Both the position numbers and the translations under genes were made by a program. From contig NZ_CAMLJP010000050.1 of the NCBI RefSeq assembly GCF_946480385.1, forward strand, positions 1-40,725: DNA of 40,725 nt, in the 5' to 3' direction. The notes below the pieces were generated by a model that did not search any database, was not told where the DNA came from, and saw nothing but the letters and a program-made list of their open reading frames with translations. The stretch is from an uncultured Azospirillum sp. (GTDB lineage Bacteria; Pseudomonadota; Alphaproteobacteria; Azospirillales; Azospirillaceae). This document shows positions 31,957 to 40,725 of this stretch, piece after piece. The number at the start of each line of letters is the position of its first letter. Within the stretch, counting starts at the first letter, position 1.

Positions 31957-33271
31957 GGCGCAGGTCCTGCACGCGCTTGGCCTTGCCGATGGAGCGGGCG
32001 ATGCCGCCGGGCTCGACCACCTCGACGCGGGTGCTGATGCCGATCAGCGACTTGATCGAGTGCTGCAGGTGCTTGGCGTGGCCGTCCCATTCCGACGGGT
32101 GGATGTCCTCGTGCATCTCCACCCGGACGGCGAGGTTGTCCATGTGGCCGTCGCGGCTGACCACCAGCTCATAGTGCGGGGCGAGCGCCGGGATCTTGCA
32201 GATCAGCTCCTCGACCTGGGTCGGGAAGACGTTCACGCCGCGGATGATGAGCATGTCGTCCGACCGGCCGGTGATCTTGTCCATCCGCCGCATGCCGCGC
32301 GCCGTCGGCGGCAGCAGACGGGTCAGGTCGCGGGTGCGGTAGCGGATGACCGGCATGCCCTGCTTGGTCAGGGTGGTGAAGACCAGCTCTCCATAGGAGC
32401 CGTCGGGCAGCACCTCGCCTGAGTCGGGGTCGATGATCTCGGGATAGAAATGGTCCTCCCAGATCACCGGGCCGTCCTTGGTCTCGACGCATTCCGACGC
32501 CACGCCCGGACCCATCACCTCCGACAGGCCGTAGATGTCCACCGCGTGGATGTTGAAGGTGCGCTCGATCTCCTCGCGCAGAGCGCCGGTCCAGGGCTCG
32601 GCGCCGAAGATGCCGACGCGCAGGCTGGTGCTGCGCGGGTCGATGCCCTGGCGGCGCATCTCGTCGGCGATGTTCAGCATGTAGGACGGCGTGACCATGA
32701 TGATGGTCGGCTTGAAGTCCTGGATCAGCTGGACCTGCTTCTCGGTCTGGCCGCCCGACATCGGGATGACGGTGCAGCCCAGCCGCTCCGCCCCGTAATG
32801 GGCGCCGAGGCCGCCGGTGAACAGGCCGTAGCCGTAGGCGATGTGCACCCGGTCGCCGCGCGTGCCGCCGGCGGCGCGGATGGAGCGGGCAACGACCTCC
32901 GCCCACACGTCGATGTCGCCCTTGGTGTAGCCGACCACCGTCGGCCGCCCGGTGGTGCCGCTGGAGGCATGGACGCGCACGATGTCCTCCATCGGCACGG
33001 CGAACATGCCGAAGGGATAGGCCTGGCGCAGATCGTCCTTCACGGTGAAGGGGAACAGCGCAAGATCCTTCAGTTCCTTGAAGTCGTCGGGATGAACGCC
33101 CTTCGCCTCGCACTTGGCGCGGAAGGAGGCGACGTTGGCGTAGGAGTGGCGAAGCGACCATGCCAGCCGCTCCGTCTGCATCGCGACGATCTCGTCGCGG
33201 CTGGCGAACTCGTAGCGGTCCATGCCGGGTTTGGTGCCCTCGCTGACGCCGGTATCGGTCATGATGGACAT
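31946..33271 (-). CDS. paaK: Phenylacetate-CoA ligase
   Basis: This 441-residue AMP-forming ligase activates phenylacetate to phenylacetyl-CoA, the entry step of the pathway. The nucleotide-binding motif SSGTTGRP is at 103-110; YGLSEVMGPG and the hinge region RSDDMLIIRGVNVFP are typical, and the C-terminal GKAKRV contains the adenylation-type Lys. It is the last gene of the paa operon, 61 bases after paaJ. GGGAG precedes the ATG at 33271; a second in-frame ATG three codons on is possible. Confidence 0.95.
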   Translation of the reverse strand: MSIMTDTGVSEGTKPGMDRYEFASRDEIVAMQTERLAWSLRHSYANVASFRAKCEAKGVHPDDFKELKDLALFPFTVKDDLRQAYPFGMFAVPMEDIVRVHASSGTTGRPTVVGYTKGDIDVWAEVVARSIRAAGGTRGDRVHIAYGYGLFTGGLGAHYGAERLGCTVIPMSGGQTEKQVQLIQDFKPTIIMVTPSYMLNIADEMRRQGIDPRSTSLRVGIFGAEPWTGALREEIERTFNIHAVDIYGLSEVMGPGVASECVETKDGPVIWEDHFYPEIIDPDSGEVLPDGSYGELVFTTLTKQGMPVIRYRTRDLTRLLPPTARGMRRMDKITGRSDDMLIIRGVNVFPTQVEELICKIPALAPHYELVVSRDGHMDNLAVRVEMHEDIHPSEWDGHAKHLQHSIKSLIGISTRVEVVEPGGIARSIGKAKRVQDLRPKA

Positions 33272-33332
33272 GGTGCGTTTCTCCCTTCGTACTGATGCCC
33301 GGCGCTTGACGGCCGGTGTTGCCGATTTTCGT

Positions 33333-34541
<1,209 letters not shown>

Positions 34542-34610
34542 GGTTCGCTCCAGAAACTATCAGATGGGGATCGTGACCGTGGCCGCCAGGGGGCGGCGCC
34601 TTTGATGGCT

Positions 34611-35054
34611 TCAGGCCACCGGAATCACGGTCCCCGCGATGCGCGCCGACTGGCCGCGGAACAGGCCGACCACCGTGCCGTCCTGGTTGGTGACGGTGAC
34701 GTCGTAGACGCCGGAGCGGCCGCGCTTGTGCACCTCTCGGCATTCGGCGGTCAGCACATCGCCCAGCTTGGCCGGAGCCGGGAAGGTGATGGAGCAGCCC
34801 GCCGCCACCGTCACCTCGTTCGCCGCGTTGCAGGCATAGGCGAAGGCGGTGTCGGCCAGCGTGAAGGTCATGCCGCCATGGCCGATGTCGTGGCCGTTCA
34901 CCATGTCCTTGCGCACGGTCATCGCCATGCGGGCATAGCCGGGGGCGATTTCCAGCAGTTCGATGCCGTGGGCCTGGGCGCAATGGTCGCGCTCGTACAT
35001 GCCGCGGCCGACCGCTTCGGCGAGGCTTTGGGGGTCGGTGTGGGTCTCAGCCAT
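34611..35054 (-). CDS. paaI: Hydroxyphenylacetyl-CoA thioesterase PaaI
   Basis: This 147-residue hotdog-fold thioesterase rescues CoA from dead-end intermediates of the pathway. NGHDIGHGGMTFTLADTAFA carries the active-site H59-G-G and D68, with the same 9-residue spacing as in E. coli PaaI. The start at 35054 overlaps the end of paaH by 8 bases and is preceded by GGAGG; the longer frame to 35156 is rejected. Confidence 0.93.
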   Translation of the reverse strand: MAETHTDPQSLAEAVGRGMYERDHCAQAHGIELLEIAPGYARMAMTVRKDMVNGHDIGHGGMTFTLADTAFAYACNAANEVTVAAGCSITFPAPAKLGDVLTAECREVHKRGRSGVYDVTVTNQDGTVVGLFRGQSARIAGTVIPVA

Positions 35055-36564
35055 GGAAGCGGTTTCCTCCAGAAATCTTGCGGCGCAGCAGGGCCGAGGC
35101 GCGGTAGCGGTCCTCGCCATAGGTGCGGGCCAGCGCGTCGAGCACGGCCAGCACATGGGGCAGGCCGATGCGGTCGGCCCAGGCGAGCGGACCCAGCGGG
35201 TAGTTCACGCCCTTGGTCATCGCGATGTCGATGTCGGCTGCGCTGGCGACGCCCTGCATCGCCGCGTCGGCCGCCTCGTTGGCGAGCATGGCGACGGTGC
35301 GCATCACCACCAGACCGGGGGCGTCGTCGATCACCGACACCGCCTTGCCCAGCACCTGGAACAGCCCGGCGGCGACGGCGACCGCCTCGGACGGCGTGCC
35401 GTCGGCGGGGGCCAGAGCCATGCGGGTGGCCTTGGCGTAGTCCAGCGCGAGGTCGAACAGCACCAGCGGGGCAATGCCGTCCTCCGCCGCACGGGCGGTG
35501 GCGGTGCGGCCATCGGTGAGGACCAGGGTGACACCGTCCACCACGAGCGTGCCGGGACCGGCGGTCTCCTCGACGGCGATACCGGCCTCGCGCAGCAGCC
35601 CGACCAGGGACGCGGCGGGGCCGAGGTTGCCCTGTACGGTGACACGCTGCGGCTTGACGGCCGGCTCGGCGCTGCGCGGCGTCGGCTTGGCGCCGCCGGG
35701 GCTGTGGTCGTAGAAGCCGCGGCCGGTTTTGCGGCCGAGGCGCCCGGCCTCGACCAGTTCCTGCTGGATCAGCGAGGGCTGGAAGCGCGGGTCGCCGAAA
35801 TAGGCGGCATGGACGGAGCGGGTGACGGCGAAGTTCACGTCATGGCCGATCAGGTCCATCAGCTCGAACGGCCCCATGCGGAAGCCGCCGGCCTCGCGGG
35901 CGACGGCGTCGATGGTGGCGGGATCGGCCGCCTGTTCCTGCACCAGCCGCAGCCCTTCGGCGTAGAAGGGGCGGGCGACCCGGTTGACGATGAAGCCGGG
36001 GGTGGAGCGGCAGCGCACCGGGCTCTTGCCCCAGGCCTTGGCCGTGTCGAACAGCGTGTCGAGCACCGCCGGATCGGTGGCGAGGCCGCTGACGATCTCC
36101 ACCAGCGCCATCAGCGGCGCCGGATTGAAGAAATGCAGGCCGGCCAGCCGTTCCGGCCGCTGTACCCCGGCACCGATGGCGGTGACCGACAGCGACGAGG
36201 TGTTGGTGGCGAGGATCGCATCCGGCCCGACGATGCCCTCAAGCTCGGCGAACAGGCGGCGCTTGACGTCGAGGTCCTCGACGATGGCCTCCACCACCAG
36301 CCCGGCGGGGGCGAGGTCGGACAGGCCGTTCACCGCGCGCAGACGGTCGACGGTGGCGTCGCGTTCCGCCGCCGTGCGCTTGCCCTTTTCGACCAGGGCG
36401 GTCAGGGCCTTGGCGATGGACTCGACGGCGGCCTGGGCGGCGCCGGGGCGGGTGTCGACCAGCAGGACCGGGTGGCCGGCCTGGGCCGCGACCTGGGCGA
36501 TGCCCTGGCCCATGGCGCCGGCTCCGACCACCGCGACGGTGATGGAGGGATCGAGCACCGCCAT
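35047..36564 (-). CDS. paaH: 3-hydroxyadipyl-CoA dehydrogenase
   Basis: This 505-residue NAD-dependent dehydrogenase oxidises 3-hydroxyadipyl-CoA to 3-oxoadipyl-CoA. The N-terminal Rossmann motif VGAGAMGQG (13-21) is followed by NTSSLSVTAIG, HFFNPAPLMALVE with the catalytic His, and two C-terminal dehydrogenase domains, giving the usual double-C-domain PaaH length. ATG 36564 overlaps the paaG stop as TGATG; a GTG one codon earlier is possible. Confidence 0.94.
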   Translation of the reverse strand: MAVLDPSITVAVVGAGAMGQGIAQVAAQAGHPVLLVDTRPGAAQAAVESIAKALTALVEKGKRTAAERDATVDRLRAVNGLSDLAPAGLVVEAIVEDLDVKRRLFAELEGIVGPDAILATNTSSLSVTAIGAGVQRPERLAGLHFFNPAPLMALVEIVSGLATDPAVLDTLFDTAKAWGKSPVRCRSTPGFIVNRVARPFYAEGLRLVQEQAADPATIDAVAREAGGFRMGPFELMDLIGHDVNFAVTRSVHAAYFGDPRFQPSLIQQELVEAGRLGRKTGRGFYDHSPGGAKPTPRSAEPAVKPQRVTVQGNLGPAASLVGLLREAGIAVEETAGPGTLVVDGVTLVLTDGRTATARAAEDGIAPLVLFDLALDYAKATRMALAPADGTPSEAVAVAAGLFQVLGKAVSVIDDAPGLVVMRTVAMLANEAADAAMQGVASAADIDIAMTKGVNYPLGPLAWADRIGLPHVLAVLDALARTYGEDRYRASALLRRKISGGNRFHG

Positions 36565-37370
36565 CACCGCCCCTCGAACTTCGGCGAGCGCTTCTCGACG
36601 AAGGCGGCGACGCCCTCGCGATAGTCGTGCGTGCGGCCGGCCTCGCGCTGGAGATCGCGTTCCAGGTCGAGCTGGGTGTCGAGGTCGTTGGCGGAGGAGG
36701 CGTTGAGCGCCTGCTTGATGAGGGCCAGACCGCGCGTCGGCTGGGTGGCGAGCTGGCGGGCGAGCGCGCCGGCCTCCGCCATCAGCGTGTCGTCGTCCAC
36801 CGCCTTCCAGATCATGCCCCAGGCTTCCGCCTGCTCGGCCGAGACCTTGTCGCCCAGCATGGCGAGGCCCATGGCGCGGGCATGACCGACCAGACGCGGC
36901 AGGGTCCAGGTGCCGCCGCTGTCGGGGATCAGCCCGATCTTGCAGAAGGCCTGGATGAAGCTGGCCGACCGCGCCGCCAGCACGATGTCGCAGGCCAGCG
37001 CGATGTTGGCGCCCGCCCCGGCGGCGACGCCGTTCACCGCGCAGACCACCGGCATCGGCAGGGCGCGCAAGGACCGGACCAGCGGGTTGTAGTTGGTCTC
37101 GATCGACACGCCGAGGTCGGGGCCCTGGGCGCCCGGCGCGACGGCGCGGTCGGACAGATCCTGCCCGGCGCAGAAGCCGCGCCCGGCGCCGGTCAGCAGC
37201 AGGCAGCGCACGGCCTTGTCGTCGCGCACCTCGCCGACGGCCTCGCGCAGCTCCTCATGCATCGCCGCGGTGAAGCTGTTCAGCCGGTCGGGCCGGTTCA
37301 GCGTGATGGTGGCGACGCCGTCGGCGATGTCGAGGAGGATGGTCTTGTCGGTGGTCTGCCGGTCGCTCAT
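36564..37370 (-). CDS. paaG: 1,2-epoxyphenylacetyl-CoA isomerase PaaG
   Basis: This 268-residue crotonase-fold enzyme converts ring-1,2-epoxyphenylacetyl-CoA to the seven-membered oxepin-CoA, and also isomerises a later double bond. The oxyanion-hole segments are GRGFCAGQDL (64-72) and NGVAAGAGANIALACD; the catalytic Asp in GLIPDSGG is D150. The start at 37370 overlaps the paaN stop (ATGA). Confidence 0.93.
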   Translation of the reverse strand: MSDRQTTDKTILLDIADGVATITLNRPDRLNSFTAAMHEELREAVGEVRDDKAVRCLLLTGAGRGFCAGQDLSDRAVAPGAQGPDLGVSIETNYNPLVRSLRALPMPVVCAVNGVAAGAGANIALACDIVLAARSASFIQAFCKIGLIPDSGGTWTLPRLVGHARAMGLAMLGDKVSAEQAEAWGMIWKAVDDDTLMAEAGALARQLATQPTRGLALIKQALNASSANDLDTQLDLERDLQREAGRTHDYREGVAAFVEKRSPKFEGR

Positions 37371-39058
37371 TGGGCGGCCTCCAGAACCGGAACGCGGCTC
37401 TGCACCACGCGGAAGCGGTTGGCGACGAAGGCGAGGTCGCACAGCGCCGCATTGGCCGCCGGGTTGGCGCCGGTGCCGTGGAAGTCGCTGAAGGCCGCCG
37501 ACTGGTTGACGAAGACGCCGCCGGTCAGATTGACTGACAGGGCGACGCCGGCCTCGACGAACAGGTCGGTCGCCTGCTCAATCACCTGCGGGTCGGTGCT
37601 GTAGAGGCCGGTGGTCAGGGCGCCCTTGGTGCGGGTCAGGCGGGCGGCGCGCTCCAGGCTGTCGGCGGTGCTGTCGGTCTTCACGATGATGGAAATCGGG
37701 CCGAACAGTTCATGGCCGTACTTGTCCTCGTCGGCCGCATCCATGGTCAGGATCAGCGGCGTGCGGATGCGGGCGTCCGGGAACTTCGGATGGGTGATGG
37801 CGCGAGACGGCAGCACGACGGTGCCGAGCTTGGCAGCCTCGTCGATGCGGGCGAGCGTGGCGTCGGACTGGATGGCGCCCAGCACCTCCACCGCGCGTTC
37901 CGGGTCGGACAGGAACTTGTCGACGCCGCCGGCCAGCGCCGAGACGACCTGATCGAAGCTCATGCGGTCAGCGCCGGCCTGGATGCCGTCCTTGGGCACG
38001 AAGATGACCTGGGTCGTCGTGCACATCTGGCCGGAATAGAGGCTGAGCGTGAAGGCGAGGTTGCGCACCATCCCCTTGGGATCGTCGGTGCCGTCGATCA
38101 CCACCGTGTTGACGCCGGCCTTCTCGGTATAGACCTGGGCCTGACGGGCGTTCTGCTCCAGCCAGTCGCCGAAGCCGGTGGAACCGGTGTAGTCGATCAC
38201 CGCCACTTCCGGACGCAGCGCCAGATCCTTGGCGACGGTGTCGCCGATCGCCAGCGTGACGAGGTTGGGGTCGAGCCCGCACTCTGCCAGCACCTCGCGC
38301 GCGATCTTCACGGTGATGGCGAGCGGCAGGATGGCGGTCGGGCCGGGCTTCACGATCACCGCATTGCCGGTGACGAGGCTGGCGAACAGGCCGGGATAGC
38401 CGTTCCAGGTCGGGAAGGTGGCGCAGCCGATGACCAGCCCGACGCCGCGGCCGACCACCTCGAAGCGCTTGTCCATCACCAGCGGCGGGTTCTTGCCCTG
38501 CGGCTTCTCCCAGCGCGCCGCCGGGGTCTGGTCGGTCATCGCCTTCCAGCCATAGGCGACCGCCTCAAGCCCACGGTCCTGGGCGTGCGGGGCGCCGGCC
38601 TGGAAGGCCATCATGAAGGCCTGCCCTGTGGTGTGCATCACCGCGTTGGCGATCTCGAAGGACCGCGCGTTCAGACGCTTGAGGATTTCCAGGCAGACGC
38701 CGGCGCGGCCGTTCGGCCCGGCCTTGCGCCAGCCCGGCATCGCCGCCTTGGCCGCCTTCACCAGCGCATCGACGTCCGACACCGGATAGGTGATGCCGAG
38801 GTCGAAGCCGAAGGGCGAGCGCTCGCCACCCACCGTGCCCCCCTTGGTGCCGGTGACGCCCGGCTGGTCCAGCTCGAAGGGCTTGTCGCGGTAAGCCGCG
38901 AAGGCCGCCTCGCCATCCGCCGCCGCCGTCTCGCCATAGGCGCGCGGGCTCGGCATTTCGGGGAAGGCCGACCAGTAGGCGCGGCTGCGGCAGGCTTCGA
39001 CGGCCTTCTGCAGCGTCGCCTCGTGCGTCTCGAACAGGCTCTGCGGGGTGGTGGTCAT
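37367..39058 (-). CDS. paaN: PaaN-type aldehyde dehydrogenase of phenylacetate degradation (no hydratase domain)
   Basis: This 563-residue protein is an aldehyde dehydrogenase-fold enzyme that oxidises the open-chain semialdehyde to 3-oxo-5,6-dehydrosuberyl-CoA. C346 (YSGQMCTTTQ) is the catalytic Cys, TEKAGVN includes the Glu region, and IDYTGSTGFG is the cofactor loop. Unlike E. coli PaaZ (about 680 residues, fused MaoC-type hydratase), it stops after the ALDH domain. The ring-opening oxepin-CoA hydrolase must therefore come from another gene, not seen in this window. It lies between paaE (28-base gap) and paaG (ATGA overlap). Confidence 0.9.
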   Translation of the reverse strand: MTTTPQSLFETHEATLQKAVEACRSRAYWSAFPEMPSPRAYGETAAADGEAAFAAYRDKPFELDQPGVTGTKGGTVGGERSPFGFDLGITYPVSDVDALVKAAKAAMPGWRKAGPNGRAGVCLEILKRLNARSFEIANAVMHTTGQAFMMAFQAGAPHAQDRGLEAVAYGWKAMTDQTPAARWEKPQGKNPPLVMDKRFEVVGRGVGLVIGCATFPTWNGYPGLFASLVTGNAVIVKPGPTAILPLAITVKIAREVLAECGLDPNLVTLAIGDTVAKDLALRPEVAVIDYTGSTGFGDWLEQNARQAQVYTEKAGVNTVVIDGTDDPKGMVRNLAFTLSLYSGQMCTTTQVIFVPKDGIQAGADRMSFDQVVSALAGGVDKFLSDPERAVEVLGAIQSDATLARIDEAAKLGTVVLPSRAITHPKFPDARIRTPLILTMDAADEDKYGHELFGPISIIVKTDSTADSLERAARLTRTKGALTTGLYSTDPQVIEQATDLFVEAGVALSVNLTGGVFVNQSAAFSDFHGTGANPAANAALCDLAFVANRFRVVQSRVPVLEAAQ

Positions 39059-39086
39059 GGCGGGGCGTTTCCTTTTTCTCGTTGAT

Positions 39087-40166
39087 TTAGGCGGCGTCGA
39101 AATCGATGACGACCCGTTCGGTCAGCGGGCGCGACTGGCAGGTCAGGACATAGCCGGCCTCGACCTCCCACGGCTCCAGCGAGTAGTTCTCGGCCATCTC
39201 GACCTTGCCTTCGCGCACCTTGGCGCGGCAGGTGCAGCAGACGCCGGACTTGCAGGAATAGGGCAGGTCGGCGCCGTGCCGGTGGGCGGCGTCGAGGATG
39301 CTGTCGCCGTCATAGGGCAGCGTGAACTCCTTGCGCTTGCCGTCCTGCAGGATGGCGATGGTCGCGGCGTCGGTGGGGGTGTCGGTCGCCACCTTCCTGA
39401 CCGTGGGCCGCGCGGCGGTCGTGGTGCCGAACAGCTCGACATGGATGTTGGCAGGCGGCGTGCCGCAGGCGGCCAGGGCGTCGCGCACCTCCTCCACCAT
39501 CGGCTGGGGACCGCAGAGGAAGGCGGCGTCGATGTCCTCGGCCTTCAAGGGACCGGCGCAGAGTTCGCGCACCAGACCGGCGCCGATGCGGCCGCCGAGC
39601 AGCCCGGCCTCTTCCGGCTCGCGGCTCAGCACATGGTGGATGACCAGCCGGCCGATATAGCGGTTCTTCAGGTCCTCCAGCTCTTCGCGGAATATGATGG
39701 AGGAGACGGTGCGGTTGCCGTAGACCAGGACGAAGCGGCTCTTCGGCTCCTGCGCCAGCACGGTCTTCAGGATCGACATCACCGGCGTGATGCCGCTGCC
39801 GGCGGCGAAGGCGACGTAGGTGCGGGCGGCATTGGGGTCGATGGGGGTGTGGAAGCGCCCCATCGGCGTCATCACCTCCAGCACCGCGCCGGGGGCCAGC
39901 GACTGGTTGGCGTGGGTGGAGAACAGGCCGCCATCGACCTTCTTCACCGCCACGCGCAGTTCGCCCTCATCCACGCCGGAGCAGATGGAATAGGAGCGCC
40001 GCACCTCCTCGTCCCCGATGTGGGTCTTGAGGGTCAGGTACTGGCCCTGGACGAAGCGGAAGCGGTCGGCGAGATCGGCCGGCACGTCGAAGGCGATCGA
40101 CACGGTGTCCGCGGTCTCCCGGCGGCACTCGCGGATGGTCAGCGGGTGGAAGCTGGGGGTGGTCAT
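39087..40166 (-). CDS. paaE: Phenylacetyl-CoA epoxidase reductase subunit PaaE
   Basis: This 359-residue ferredoxin-NADP reductase-type protein feeds electrons to the PaaABC di-iron epoxidase. FAD motif RSYS is at 57-60, the NAD(P) domain has AAGSGITPVMS and FLCGPQPM, and a C-terminal plant-type [2Fe-2S] domain has C305, C310, C313 and C343. Domain order and length match PaaE. AAGGACC precedes the ATG. Confidence 0.95.
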   Translation of the reverse strand: MTTPSFHPLTIRECRRETADTVSIAFDVPADLADRFRFVQGQYLTLKTHIGDEEVRRSYSICSGVDEGELRVAVKKVDGGLFSTHANQSLAPGAVLEVMTPMGRFHTPIDPNAARTYVAFAAGSGITPVMSILKTVLAQEPKSRFVLVYGNRTVSSIIFREELEDLKNRYIGRLVIHHVLSREPEEAGLLGGRIGAGLVRELCAGPLKAEDIDAAFLCGPQPMVEEVRDALAACGTPPANIHVELFGTTTAARPTVRKVATDTPTDAATIAILQDGKRKEFTLPYDGDSILDAAHRHGADLPYSCKSGVCCTCRAKVREGKVEMAENYSLEPWEVEAGYVLTCQSRPLTERVVIDFDAA

Positions 40167-40218
40167 TGGGTGGTCCTTGGTCGGGCCGGTTGAGTGGTCG
40201 CGGCGGGCGCCCCACTCA

Positions 40219-40725
40219 TCAATGGCATTTGAACACGTCGAACGGTTCGAGGCAGGCGTTGCAGGCGTGCAGCGCCTTGCAGGCGGTGGAGCCGAAGCGG
40301 CTGATCTGCCGGGTGTCCTGCGATCCGCAGCGCGGACAGGCGATCACCTCGTCCGGGGCGGTCAGCGACCGCTTGCCCGATGCCGGCGGCGGGACGATGC
40401 CGACCTCGGCCAGCTTTTCGCGGCCGGTGTCGCTGATCCAGTCGGTCGTCCAGGGCGGGGCGATCACCACCGAGACGCGGGCGTCGAGTTTGGCGCGGGC
40501 CAGCGCGGTTTCCGCCTCCAGCACGATCACGTTGGTGGCGGGGCAGCCGGAATATGTCGGCGTCAGGGCCACCGACAGCCGTCCGTCCGCGTCGGCGGAC
40601 ACCGCGCGGACGATGCCGAGATCGACGATGCTCAGCACCGGGATCTCCGGATCCATCACCCCGGCCAGCGCGTCCCAGGCGGCCTTCACGACCGCATCGG
40701 CGTCCGGCTCCGGTCCCCAGCAGCC
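40219..40725 (-). CDS. paaD: PaaD, iron-sulphur assembly factor for the phenylacetyl-CoA epoxidase (5' end at window edge)
   Basis: The frame is open to the right edge; a GTG at 40689 is an internal possibility, so the true start is uncertain. The MIP18/DUF59-type domain is clear (DPEIPVLSIVDLGIV, YSGCPATNVI), followed by a C-terminal four-Cys zinc- or cluster-type ribbon (CPRCGS, then ACKALHACNACLEPFDVFKCH region). PaaD is thought to help mature the epoxidase system. paaA, paaB and paaC presumably lie just beyond the window. Confidence 0.9.
   Translation of the reverse strand, partial: GCWGPEPDADAVVKAAWDALAGVMDPEIPVLSIVDLGIVRAVSADADGRLSVALTPTYSGCPATNVIVLEAETALARAKLDARVSVVIAPPWTTDWISDTGREKLAEVGIVPPPASGKRSLTAPDEVIACPRCGSQDTRQISRFGSTACKALHACNACLEPFDVFKCH

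Overview
The window is very GC-rich with dense, overlapping operons. It reads as a chromosomal or chromid segment of a free-living or plant-associated alphaproteobacterium, most like the Azospirillum/Rhodospirillales group. The taxon is inferred from gene content and base composition; there is no rRNA or marker gene here to fix it.

Layout. (1) 2-1153: 3' end of a secreted RTX-type calcium-binding protein, followed by a long inverted-repeat element. (2) 7483-1327, minus strand: a reductive pyrimidine catabolism operon, preT-preA-(beta-ureidopropionase/carbamoylase)-rutR-like-dihydropyrimidinase. Together these reduce uracil or thymine to the dihydro base, open the ring and release the beta-amino acid. 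(3) 7827-10211: ogt-type DNA repair methyltransferase, a small hydrophilic protein, and a divergent bdcA/bdcR pair. (4) 15221-10220, minus strand: hexuronate operon uxaC-uxaA-DMT transporter-kdgK. (5) 15532-19903: two paralogous GntR/FadR regulators flanking kduI-kduD-kdgF (minus) and mgsA (plus). Sections 4 and 5 convert galacturonate/glucuronate and unsaturated pectin-derived uronates to 2-keto-3-deoxygluconate (KDG) and then KDPG. (6) 20141-27048, plus strand: a peptide-export operon of the NHLM/PCAT type (membrane fusion protein, C39-peptidase ABC exporter, second large ABC exporter, cyclic-nucleotide-binding-fold protein) with no recognisable peptide precursor in the window. (7) 30958-27079, minus strand: a four-gene NMT1/SsuABC-like ABC importer with two different permeases. 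(8) 31267-31929: MarC-family membrane protein. (9) 40725-31946, minus strand: phenylacetate catabolism operon paaD-E-N-G-H-I-J-K, with paaABC presumably beyond the right edge.

Two regulatory patterns tie separated blocks together. First, the pyrimidine operon and the ABC importer lie about 23 kb apart but share a promoter architecture: a sigma-54 (-24/-12) promoter (perfect at preT, one mismatch at the importer) and, 45-60 bp further upstream, a common two-part element with an identical 10-mer and conserved spacing. Part of this element resembles the known RutR operator. This makes the importer a strong candidate for pyrimidine uptake under the same nitrogen control. Second, an AT-rich palindrome, CTAATATATTAG or a close variant, stands out from the GC-rich background at four promoters: uxaC/gntR1, kduI, mgsA and gntR2. 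This suggests one uronate regulon, read by the two paralogous GntR proteins, that includes methylglyoxal synthase.
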